Of a stretch of DNA of 64,000 nucleotides, positions 9,856 through 18,088 are shown piece by piece. The notes beneath the pieces are model-generated. The model was not told the origin of the DNA. It saw only the letters and a program-made list of their open reading frames with translations, and made no database searches. The stretch lies in assembly GCF_000737195.2 (NCBI RefSeq), contig NZ_JALM01000081.1, positions 1 to 64,000 of the forward strand, given 5' to 3'. Position numbers and translations under genes: made by a program. Origin of the DNA: Sciscionella sediminilitoris. Its GTDB lineage: Bacteria > Actinomycetota > Actinomycetes > Mycobacteriales > Pseudonocardiaceae. Numbering within the stretch: the first letter of the stretch is position 1; each line of letters begins with the position of its first letter.

Positions 9856-12561
9856 ATGAGTGCCACGAACATCACACACGCGGGACCCGAGGAAACACTC
9901 ACCGCACTCGGCGCGCTGTTCACCGGTCCGGGCGAGATCTGGGTGGTGAGCGGTGCCACGGGATCCGGCCGCAGCCGGGCACTGGCCGCGCTGTCCGACC
10001 GTCGCCGCCGCGGTGTCACGGTGCTCTCGGTCCCCGTCCGCGACGACCCCGGAAGCGCCCTGCTCCGGCTCGCCGACCTGATCGACAACCTGAACACCGC
10101 ACTCGCACAGCCGGAACTGATCAGCTTGCACAGCACCGTGGCGCGGCTGCGCGGGCGGCTCGCTACCGAACCGCATCCGGTCCCGCTCGCGAACGACCTG
10201 CTCAGCGTACTCGGCACGCTCGCCGAATCGGGCCGGATCGTGCTGCAGTTCGACGATTTCGACCTGCTCCCTCCGGAAGCGGCGGCGACGGTGTCCCTTG
10301 TCGCCGACGGGGCGCGCCCGGCCGGGGTGAGCACCGTGGCGACCGTGCTCACCCGTCCCGAAGGCCCGGACACTGCGCTGCACCCCCTCGCGGACGGCAT
10401 CATCGAGCTGCGTCCGCTCACCGAGGCCGAGACCACCGCGCTACTGCCCGCCTGGACCACACCCGCCGAACCCACGCCGAGCGATCCCCGATTCGTGGAC
10501 GCGCTCGGAGCCGCCCTCGGGCCGCTGTTCGGCAATCCCGCCACGGTCCTCGCGACCGTCACCGACCTGCGTGCCCAGGACCGCCTCAAGGTCATCGACG
10601 GCCACGTCTGCCTCGGCGGCATCGACATCCCGATCGCGCTGCCGCCTGGTCATCCGCTGCTGCTGCGGCTGCGCGGCCTCGGTCTCGCCGCGCGCCGGCT
10701 CGCCGCGGCCGTCGCGGTGCTCAGCGAACGGGGCGTCCCCGACATCGACGGCCTCTCCGAGCTCGCCACATCGGCCGGGTTGTCGCTGCCTACGGCCGGA
10801 CGGGTACTCGACGATCTGGTGCGGGCCGGAATCCTGCGACTCGGCGCGGCGGGCGCGGTCGAGTTCGCCGTGCCCGCGCTCGCCGAGCGGCTGCGCACCG
10901 ATCGCGGGCTCCGCTGGCGCCGCACCCTGCACAGCAGGATCGCGCACCGGCTGCTGGAGCTGCACCGGCAGGACGGTCCAGTGGCACCGGAACGGATCGC
11001 CCGCCATCTCGCCGAGCTGCCACCGGCCACCTTGGACGAGGAGGCCGTCGGCATCCTGCTCGCGGGCGCGCGGGAGTGCATCGACGCCGAGGCCGCACAC
11101 CGCTACCGCACGGCCGTGATCCGGGCTCTGCCAGCGGAGGACCCACGCCACCGCGCGACGCTGAAGACGGTGCTCGCCGACAGTTTCGCGGCCGGGCGCT
11201 ACGACCGGCTCGCCGATGAACTCGCCGGCGTCAGCGCCGCACGCCTTTCCCGGCCCGGCCTCCCCGCCGAGCTGATCGTGACCGCGCTGGTCTACTGGCT
11301 CGCGGCGCTGGCGCACGAACACCGGCTCTACGAGCTGGACCTCGTCCGTCCGTTGGCCGGTGCCCTCGCGCACACCGCCGCCCGGGAATTGCTCGACGCC
11401 GTCGGCCGGGGAGACCGGGGCACCTCCGCGGCGAACCTGCGGATCCTGGGCGAGGAGTACGGAACAAGCGAGGAGGAACTGTTCGCGTTCGGCGCCGAGG
11501 TGCTGCTCGCCTGTCTTCCCGAGGATCACGCCGCGAACACCGAGGCGAACGAAGCCGCCGGTTTCATGGACTTCGTCAACGTCCTCAAGGAACTGCACCC
11601 CGAGCGCTATACCCCGCCGCCGAGCGGGTTCGCCGCGGACTGGCACGCCCTCCGACGGGCCTACCACTTCGGCGAATGGGACGCCGCGCTCTCACTGGCC
11701 CGCAAGCTGGAGGGCGATCACCTGTGGACGGTGCCGCGCCAGCATCAGTTCTACGCGGTGGCGGCCGCGGAGATCAGCGCCCAGCGCGGCGAACTCGACC
11801 GTGCGGAGCAGTGGCTGGAACACCGGGCCTTTGCCGAGGTCCCCGCCAGTTACCTGGCCTGCGTCGGCTGTGCGCGGCGCCGGTTCACCGAGGGGATGGC
11901 GCGGGCGGTCGAGCAGGGCTGGCAGGACTACGAGGACTGCCGGGCCAAGGGAGCCCAGATCGGCATCGAGTTCCTGCTGGGACGGTTGCTGAACTACGCG
12001 CGCGCGGCGGGGGACGAAGGCGTCGTCCAACGGGCCCTCGCCGCACTGGAAGAACTCGCCGAGCGCCGCCCGGTCCCCACCGTGCGGGAAATGCTGCTGG
12101 TGCACGGTGGCTCGGCGCGGCGGGACCTGGAGGCGGTGCGCGCCGGAGTCGAACTGGCCCACGAATCCGGTAATGCCTTCCGTTACGCGGATGCCTGCGG
12201 ACTGCTCGGCGAGCTGAGCCCGGAACCGCGGCGCTGGCTGCTCGAGGCGCACCGCATCCTGACTCAGCTCGGCGCGGTCCAGGAGACGGCGCGCATCACG
12301 GAGCTGTTGTCCCGCCGCGATATCGCGATCCCGCAGGACCGCGCGGACCGGACCTCGCTCGACCCGCTGGAGCGGCGCATCACCGAGCTGGTGGCGGGCG
12401 GGCGCACGAACCGCCAGATCGCGGCGACCCTCCAGATCAGCGAAAAGCGCGTGGAGGCCCGGCTGACCACGCTGTTCGAATCCACCGGGCGGCATTCCCG
12501 GGTCGAGCTGACCACGGCGTGGCTGCAGGGGCACTTCGACACACCTGTGTTCCCCCACTGA
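9856..12561 (+). CDS. LAL-family LuxR transcriptional regulator (2 of 5)
   Basis: A 901-residue LAL regulator, the only one of the five on the plus strand, divergent from the LAL at 6983. The P-loop is degenerate (SGATGSGRSR, Arg for Lys), and the presumed Walker B segment IVLQFDDFDLL also departs from consensus, so ATP turnover is doubtful. The C-terminal HTH contains RTNRQIAATLQISEKRVEAR and resembles that of the 6983 protein. The ATG at 9856 is chosen because GAGGACGGAC precedes it; the frame opens further upstream without a ribosome site. The gene converges on the next LAL with 19 bp between stops. Confidence 0.87.
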   Translation: MSATNITHAGPEETLTALGALFTGPGEIWVVSGATGSGRSRALAALSDRRRRGVTVLSVPVRDDPGSALLRLADLIDNLNTALAQPELISLHSTVARLRGRLATEPHPVPLANDLLSVLGTLAESGRIVLQFDDFDLLPPEAAATVSLVADGARPAGVSTVATVLTRPEGPDTALHPLADGIIELRPLTEAETTALLPAWTTPAEPTPSDPRFVDALGAALGPLFGNPATVLATVTDLRAQDRLKVIDGHVCLGGIDIPIALPPGHPLLLRLRGLGLAARRLAAAVAVLSERGVPDIDGLSELATSAGLSLPTAGRVLDDLVRAGILRLGAAGAVEFAVPALAERLRTDRGLRWRRTLHSRIAHRLLELHRQDGPVAPERIARHLAELPPATLDEEAVGILLAGARECIDAEAAHRYRTAVIRALPAEDPRHRATLKTVLADSFAAGRYDRLADELAGVSAARLSRPGLPAELIVTALVYWLAALAHEHRLYELDLVRPLAGALAHTAARELLDAVGRGDRGTSAANLRILGEEYGTSEEELFAFGAEVLLACLPEDHAANTEANEAAGFMDFVNVLKELHPERYTPPPSGFAADWHALRRAYHFGEWDAALSLARKLEGDHLWTVPRQHQFYAVAAAEISAQRGELDRAEQWLEHRAFAEVPASYLACVGCARRRFTEGMARAVEQGWQDYEDCRAKGAQIGIEFLLGRLLNYARAAGDEGVVQRALAALEELAERRPVPTVREMLLVHGGSARRDLEAVRAGVELAHESGNAFRYADACGLLGELSPEPRRWLLEAHRILTQLGAVQETARITELLSRRDIAIPQDRADRTSLDPLERRITELVAGGRTNRQIAATLQISEKRVEARLTTLFESTGRHSRVELTTAWLQGHFDTPVFPH

Positions 12562-12562
12562 G

Positions 12563-12593
12563 CCGGGCGGACCACAGCCATCAGCCCGCCCGG
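12563..12593. terminator. Stem-loop between convergent LAL genes
   Basis: Arms CCGGGCGG (12563-12570) and CCGCCCGG (12586-12593) can pair over a 15-nt loop right after the stop of the plus-strand LAL, and overlap the last codons of the minus-strand LAL. There is no U-tract, which is common for actinomycete terminators. It could serve both directions. Confidence 0.4.
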
Positions 12594-15316
12594 TGCCCGC
12601 TCAGTGCCTGCGCCAGCTGGGCCCTGCTGCTGATTCCGAGTTTCCGGTAGGCACTCGTGAGATGCTTCTCCACCGCACGCACCGACACCGCCAGCTGTTC
12701 GGCGATCTCCCGGTTGCGGCCACCCGCCACCGCCAGTTCCACCACCCGCTGCTCGGTGGCCGTCAGGGAACCGCTCGGGACCAGCTCGACGCCGTCCGGG
12801 CGCAACAGCCACTGGGCGTCACACTCGGCGGCGAGCCGCTGGCCTCGCTTCAGGCACTCCCGCGCGCGAGCTCCGGTCTCCCGCTCCCCCAGTAGCAACA
12901 GCACCCGGGCCAGTTCCAGCCGGTCGGCCGAACCCTCCAGCATCTCCGCCGCCTCGCGCAGCAGGGGCACCGCATCCTCGTCCCGGTCCAGCAGCGCCGC
13001 CCTGATCCGCAGCGCCCTGCCGATCGCCGCCGTGGCGCCCCAGGACATCGACCGGGCCACGACCTCCTGCGCGATCGCCTCGGCCTGTTCGGGCTGTTCG
13101 GTGGCGGCGAGCAGCGTGGCGATCCGCCCGCGCACCGGCGGCAGGGCGACCCTGGTGCACCCGGCGGACTCCAGCTGGTGCGCACAGTCCTGGAAGTACT
13201 CCAGCGCCAGCACCAGATTTCCCTCGGCAAGCGCCAGCCCGCCGTGGGTCAGCGACCTCAGCCACGGATCCTGGTCCGGCTCGCAGTACTCGATGATCCG
13301 GCGCGCGAGCTCGGGGGTCCGCCGCTCGACGACGATCTCGGTCAGCACCCACAGCACCACCGAGGTGAGCCGGCTGCGCGCCGAGGGTTCCACGGTCAGC
13401 ACCGCCAGCGCCCGTTCCCGCGCCTCGCCGAAGCGGCCCGCGGCGTGCGCGAGCAGCACCTGCCCGGTCCACGCCACCGCGTTCGGCACGTCCGGGGTGT
13501 CCTCCGGTCCGCAGGCCGCCGCCAGCCATGATTCGACGCCCTCGATCGCATCGGCCTGCGTCAGCAGCGGCACCAGCAGCGGTAGCGCCGTGTACATCTG
13601 CTCCGGGGAACCCGGTTCCCTTGCCAGCACCTGCTGGGCGAGCGCCACGGCGGATTCCCGGGGTATCGCGCTTGTCGTGGCCGCCAGATACACCAGCACC
13701 GCCACCAGCTCGCGTTGCGCGGAGGACTTCCCGGCCGGTTCCGGGCCGAGTTCGGCCAGCCGCTCGGCCGCCTCCGGACCGGCCCCCGGCGTATCCCGTT
13801 CCAGATAGCGCAGGCGCGCTTCCAGGCGCAGCGCCGCCTCGGCCGTGCCCCGGCCCCGGCAACCGCGCAGCTCCCCGAGGCAGCGCCGGATCGGCTCGGC
13901 ATCCGAGGCCGGCTCGGGCCCGGCCAGCACCGGAAGCACGCAGAGCGCGGAGGCCCGGCTCACCGGACTACCCAGCATTTCCAGTGCCTGATGCAGGTGT
14001 CTGCGCGCGGCAGGCAGATCGTGGCGCCGTTCCACCCTGGCGAGATCCACCAGCAACTCCGCCCGGTCGGAATCGGGATGAGCCAGGGCATGCCGCAGGT
14101 ACTGGGCCGCCACGCGCGGCTCCCCCTCGGCCAGCGCGACCCGGGCCGCGATCCGTAGCACCCCGGCCGCCCACGGTCTCGGCTCGGCTATCGTCGCCAG
14201 CAGCTCCCGCGCGACCTGCTGCACCGGCCTGCCGAGCCGGTAGTGGACTTTCGCGGCGCGGAAGTGCAGCCCGTCCTGCTCGGCCGCGGTCAGCCGCTCC
14301 GCGATCAGTTCCCCGGTCAGCGTGCCGCGGAACCGCAACCGCCCATCGGCAGCCGGTTCCTGGACCAGCGCGAGCCTGCGCAGCGCATGCTGCACGGCAT
14401 CGAGGTCCGGCCGGTCGAGCCCCACCACCTCACCGATCACCTCGGCCTCGGTCTCCTCGCCCAGCGCCGCCATGGCCTTGGCCACTGTGCCGACGCCCGC
14501 CGGTTGGGCGTCCAGGCAGCGCGCCAGCCGGGTCGCCGCCGAAGCCGGGCGCAGCGCGGCGAGTTCGGTCACCGAGTCGGCGACCGGGCGCAATCCCTGT
14601 TCGGCCATGGCCCCCACCAGCGCGTCCAGCAGCGCGGGAAGTCCGCCGGTGCGCGCATGACAGGCCTCGGTGAACACCCGCTCCGGGGCTTCCGGGCACC
14701 GCGCGGCGAGGTAGGTGTGCACCGCATCCACCGAAAGCGCGGTGGCGTGCAGCCGCCGTCCCGCGGTACGGACCAGGTCCTCGAGCACCATCTCCTCGGA
14801 GCTGTCCGCCCCGTCCTGCAGGGTCACCACGAGCAGCACGGGCAGCCGGGCGATCCGGTTGGCGAGGTAGGCGAGCCAGCGCAACGAGGCCGCGTCCGCC
14901 CACTGCAGGTCGTCGACGAGCAGCGCGAGCGGACCACCGTGCGAGGCCGCCTCGGTGATCACCCCCAGCAGTTCGTGCAGCACCAGGTGGGCATGCTGCG
15001 GGCTGACCGGCATCGCGGAGACCGGCTGATCCAGCCGCGCCTGTTCGGGAAGCTCGCCGGAAAGACCCGCCTCCCGCAACGGGTTCAGGAGCAGCCGGGC
15101 GAGGCCGTAGTCGATCTCGCGCTCCGGCGGTGTCGTCACGGTCCACACGACCCGCAGGCCCTGGGCCGTCGCCTCTTCACCCGCCGCGTGCAGCAGGGCG
15201 GAGCGGCCGGTGCCGAACCCGCCCCGGATGAGGACGAGCTCCCCGTGACCCGATTGGACCCGGGCGATGGCGGTGCCGATCGAAGCAAGCCGGTCATCGC
15301 GCTCGATCATGGTCAC
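12581..15316 (-). CDS. LAL-family LuxR transcriptional regulator (3 of 5)
   Basis: A 911-residue LAL protein with an N-terminal ERDDRLASI element, P-loop GGFGTGRSAL (Arg for Lys), Walker B LALLVDDLQWAD and a C-terminal HTH containing GGRNREIAEQLAVSVRAVEK followed by SAYRKL. The HTH is close to that of the LAL at 18085, suggesting a second paralogous pair. It is the third gene of a tight regulator run (18085, 15323, 12581), 6 bp after the previous stop. The GTG at 15316 and the ATG at 15310 are both possible; an AAGGAG lies about 12 nt before the GTG. Probably a cluster activator; target unknown. Confidence 0.87.
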   Translation of the reverse strand: MTMIERDDRLASIGTAIARVQSGHGELVLIRGGFGTGRSALLHAAGEEATAQGLRVVWTVTTPPEREIDYGLARLLLNPLREAGLSGELPEQARLDQPVSAMPVSPQHAHLVLHELLGVITEAASHGGPLALLVDDLQWADAASLRWLAYLANRIARLPVLLVVTLQDGADSSEEMVLEDLVRTAGRRLHATALSVDAVHTYLAARCPEAPERVFTEACHARTGGLPALLDALVGAMAEQGLRPVADSVTELAALRPASAATRLARCLDAQPAGVGTVAKAMAALGEETEAEVIGEVVGLDRPDLDAVQHALRRLALVQEPAADGRLRFRGTLTGELIAERLTAAEQDGLHFRAAKVHYRLGRPVQQVARELLATIAEPRPWAAGVLRIAARVALAEGEPRVAAQYLRHALAHPDSDRAELLVDLARVERRHDLPAARRHLHQALEMLGSPVSRASALCVLPVLAGPEPASDAEPIRRCLGELRGCRGRGTAEAALRLEARLRYLERDTPGAGPEAAERLAELGPEPAGKSSAQRELVAVLVYLAATTSAIPRESAVALAQQVLAREPGSPEQMYTALPLLVPLLTQADAIEGVESWLAAACGPEDTPDVPNAVAWTGQVLLAHAAGRFGEARERALAVLTVEPSARSRLTSVVLWVLTEIVVERRTPELARRIIEYCEPDQDPWLRSLTHGGLALAEGNLVLALEYFQDCAHQLESAGCTRVALPPVRGRIATLLAATEQPEQAEAIAQEVVARSMSWGATAAIGRALRIRAALLDRDEDAVPLLREAAEMLEGSADRLELARVLLLLGERETGARARECLKRGQRLAAECDAQWLLRPDGVELVPSGSLTATEQRVVELAVAGGRNREIAEQLAVSVRAVEKHLTSAYRKLGISSRAQLAQALSGHRAG

Positions 15317-15322
15317 GCCCGA

Positions 15323-18088
15323 TCAGAGCTCCTTGTCCAGTGCCGCGAAGAGCTCACGGAGCTCGGCTCTTCCGGTCACCTCGAGCTGCCGGTAGATGGA
15401 GGTCAGTCGCAGCTCCACGGCGCGCTTGGTGATGCCCAGTTCGGCGGCCAGATCGGCGTTCGAGGCATCCGCCAGCACCCGCCGGACGAGCTCCGCGGAC
15501 GCCGGTTTCAGCGAGCGCCAGCGCCGGAGAACGGCGCGGTGGTTCGGTTCGGGGCGCGGGCGTTCGGCAAGCCGGCTCTTCAGTTCGGCCAGCCGCGGCC
15601 GGGCCCAGCCGAGCTGGTAGGCGGCGGCCAACCGTTCCGCCTCCCGCAGCTCCCGAGCGACTCCGCCGGTCTGGCCACGGTCCAGCTGTGCCGCGGCGCG
15701 CAGCAGTAACGCCTCGACGTGCAGCACCCTGGCCGGGGAGTACCGGAGCGCGTTCACCGCCTGGGTCAGCCCGAACACCACGTCATCCGACCCTTCGGCG
15801 ATACCCGCGCCGAGCTGGGTGCGCCCGATCACGGTCTGGGTACCCCACGCCTGGGCCAGCCGCCACTCCTGCTTGATCATCGCGGCGGCGGTCTGCTCGT
15901 CGCCGAGTGCCTGTGCGGCCACCGCCAGCTGCGAGCGCCAGGGCACCAGGGCGGGATTGAGCCAGCCGAAGGCGTGCATGCGGCGCCCGCATTCCTCGAA
16001 CAGCCGTAGCGCACCCTGATGCTGTTCGAGTTCCAGCTCCAGCAGGCCGAGCATGAACAGCAGAAGCGGGGTCACGGCGCCGGACTCGGTGGCCCGGTCG
16101 ATCTCGTCCGCCGCCTGCTGAGCAGCCACCAGGTCGTCCCGGCTGAGCGCGGCGCCGATCGCGATCGTGCTCAGCGCACCGGCCACGGTCGGCGGCCTGC
16201 CCTCCGGCGGAATCAGCCCTCGTGCCTCGGCCAGCGCGTCCTCGGCCGCCCGCACCCGTCCGCGCAGCAGATCGATCCACGCGCGACCGGTGAGGGCGAG
16301 CGCCACCGGGACCCGCGCACCCGCCGCCGAGGCCGCGGCGATCACCCCGTCGTAGACCGAGGCAGCGGTGAGGACATCGTCGGTCTGGGCGAAGGTCATC
16401 GCCAACACCAAGCGGGGCCCGTACAACGACGGCTCGTCTTTCCCGGTCCCCATGGCCCGCTGCGCCAGCAGGCGGGCCATGCGGAGATCACGGCCCGCGG
16501 CCATGGTCAGCCACGCCGCAACGGCCGCCTGTGCCGGACTCATCTGCGCCGGGTCCACCTCGGTCACCGCGGGCACGCCGAGGCTCGCCGAACCGGGACC
16601 GCCGGGCTCGGCGAGCCAGTGCAGGGCGATCAGGTCCGCGTGCTCCCGGGAACCACAGGCAGCGGCGTCGAACCCGGCCAGCGCCTGCGTCGCGTTCTCC
16701 GGCCGCCCGTGCAGCAGCAACAGGTCCGCAGCGGACAACCTCGTCCGGACGGATTCCTGGTCCGCGCTGGCCGGAATCGCCCGGGCCAGGCGCAGCTCAC
16801 CGGTGAACGGGCAGGAACTCGCCGCCACGGTGGCCAGGTCCAGGCGCAGTCGCGCCGCCGTGCCTTCCGGTGCCGGTTCGGCCAGCGCGCGGCGGTAGTA
16901 GCGGGCCGCGCTCGCATGGTCGCCCGCCTCCCGGCGACGGCGGGCCGCCAGTTGCAGGGCCTCCAGCGCCCAGGTCTGGCCGATCGGCGGAGCGTCCACG
17001 AGCAGTTCGGCGATCTCGGCCTCCGGGACCGCCCTGCGGTGCCCGAGTTCCGCGGCGCTGCGCCGGATCCGGTCCCGGTCGTGCTGACCGGTGGCCGCCA
17101 GCACCCAGGTCGCGAGCTCGGGGTCCATCGGCTCGCGCCGGTCCGTTCCCAGCAGGCCCAGCTCGGTCAGTACGGCCAGCGCACGGGTGATCGTCATACC
17201 GAGCGGGCCGACGAGCGGACGCAGGCAGGTTTCGTCCGCGGTGCCCACCACCGCGATCGTCCGCACCAGGGCGGCGAGGTCCGCGGGCAGTCGCGCGAGC
17301 AGACTCAGCACGTTCGTCCGCCGGGTGTCCGCGACCAGGGTGCCGATCCCCGCTTCGCCGCACCCGCCGCTGGCGGAGCGGGTCAGCGCTTCGGCCAGCA
17401 GCGCCGGATTCCCCCTGGTGGCCTGGTAAAGCTCCTCGGCGGGGGGCCGCGGCGCGGGCACCGAACCCACCACACTGTGCACCGCGGTCTGGCTGAGCGG
17501 TCCGAGGCGTACCACCCGCTGCCGCTCACCGGGCACCTCCGCGGACGACAGCGGGTCGAGGCCACCATCCGCGGCGGGCAAGCCGGCCTGGGCTCCCAGC
17601 AGCACGATCGGCACTCCGGCCCGGCGGCGCCGCAGCACCGAGAGCCAGGCCGCAGACTGCTCGTCGATCAGGGTGACGTCGTCGACCACCAGCAGCACCG
17701 GACGGCGCCGGGCGGACTCCAGCATTCGCAGGCAGAGCAGTTCTTGCACGATCGTGGCGTCCGCGCCGTCCTCGAGGAGCCGCGGCAGCCACGAGACACC
17801 GGTCAGCTCCGGCACTTCACTCAGCAGCTGGGACAGCACGCCGTACGGCAGGGCCGCCTCGGTGACCGAACCGCGGGCCGTGAACACCTGCAGTCCCCGC
17901 TCGGCGGCCAGCTGCGCGGCCCGCTCGAGCAGCGCCGTCCGTCCGGTTCCCGGCGGCCCGATCACCTGGGCAGGGCCACCGCGGCCATGTTCCAGGTCCT
18001 CGATCAGCTCGGTGATCGCGCGCAGCTCGGTCTCCCGCTCCACCAGGTGTGCGGTCGTCCTCGTTTCGGGTGTTCTGGCGGTGTTCAC
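15323..18088 (-). CDS. LAL-family LuxR transcriptional regulator (4 of 5)
   Basis: A 921-residue LAL protein: N-terminal LVERETELRAI, P-loop GPPGTGRTAL (Arg for Lys), Walker B LLVVDDVTLID, and a C-terminal HTH containing SNADLAAELGITKRAVELR, the most divergent of the five. The GTG at 18088 is chosen over the one at 18106 because it gives a 4-nt GTGA overlap with the upstream gene and a GGGGA ribosome site. The coding strand carries a rare TTA leucine codon at 15709-15707, so expression could depend on a bldA-type tRNA. It sits between two other LALs in one transcription unit. Confidence 0.87.
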   Translation of the reverse strand: MNTARTPETRTTAHLVERETELRAITELIEDLEHGRGGPAQVIGPPGTGRTALLERAAQLAAERGLQVFTARGSVTEAALPYGVLSQLLSEVPELTGVSWLPRLLEDGADATIVQELLCLRMLESARRRPVLLVVDDVTLIDEQSAAWLSVLRRRRAGVPIVLLGAQAGLPAADGGLDPLSSAEVPGERQRVVRLGPLSQTAVHSVVGSVPAPRPPAEELYQATRGNPALLAEALTRSASGGCGEAGIGTLVADTRRTNVLSLLARLPADLAALVRTIAVVGTADETCLRPLVGPLGMTITRALAVLTELGLLGTDRREPMDPELATWVLAATGQHDRDRIRRSAAELGHRRAVPEAEIAELLVDAPPIGQTWALEALQLAARRRREAGDHASAARYYRRALAEPAPEGTAARLRLDLATVAASSCPFTGELRLARAIPASADQESVRTRLSAADLLLLHGRPENATQALAGFDAAACGSREHADLIALHWLAEPGGPGSASLGVPAVTEVDPAQMSPAQAAVAAWLTMAAGRDLRMARLLAQRAMGTGKDEPSLYGPRLVLAMTFAQTDDVLTAASVYDGVIAAASAAGARVPVALALTGRAWIDLLRGRVRAAEDALAEARGLIPPEGRPPTVAGALSTIAIGAALSRDDLVAAQQAADEIDRATESGAVTPLLLFMLGLLELELEQHQGALRLFEECGRRMHAFGWLNPALVPWRSQLAVAAQALGDEQTAAAMIKQEWRLAQAWGTQTVIGRTQLGAGIAEGSDDVVFGLTQAVNALRYSPARVLHVEALLLRAAAQLDRGQTGGVARELREAERLAAAYQLGWARPRLAELKSRLAERPRPEPNHRAVLRRWRSLKPASAELVRRVLADASNADLAAELGITKRAVELRLTSIYRQLEVTGRAELRELFAALDKEL

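Noticed and set aside
7340-9859. An 839-codon open frame on the plus strand, antisense to a LAL gene
   Set aside because: Low-complexity Arg/Gln/Pro/Gly-rich translation typical of frames opposite high-GC genes; no motif and it overlaps a clear LAL.
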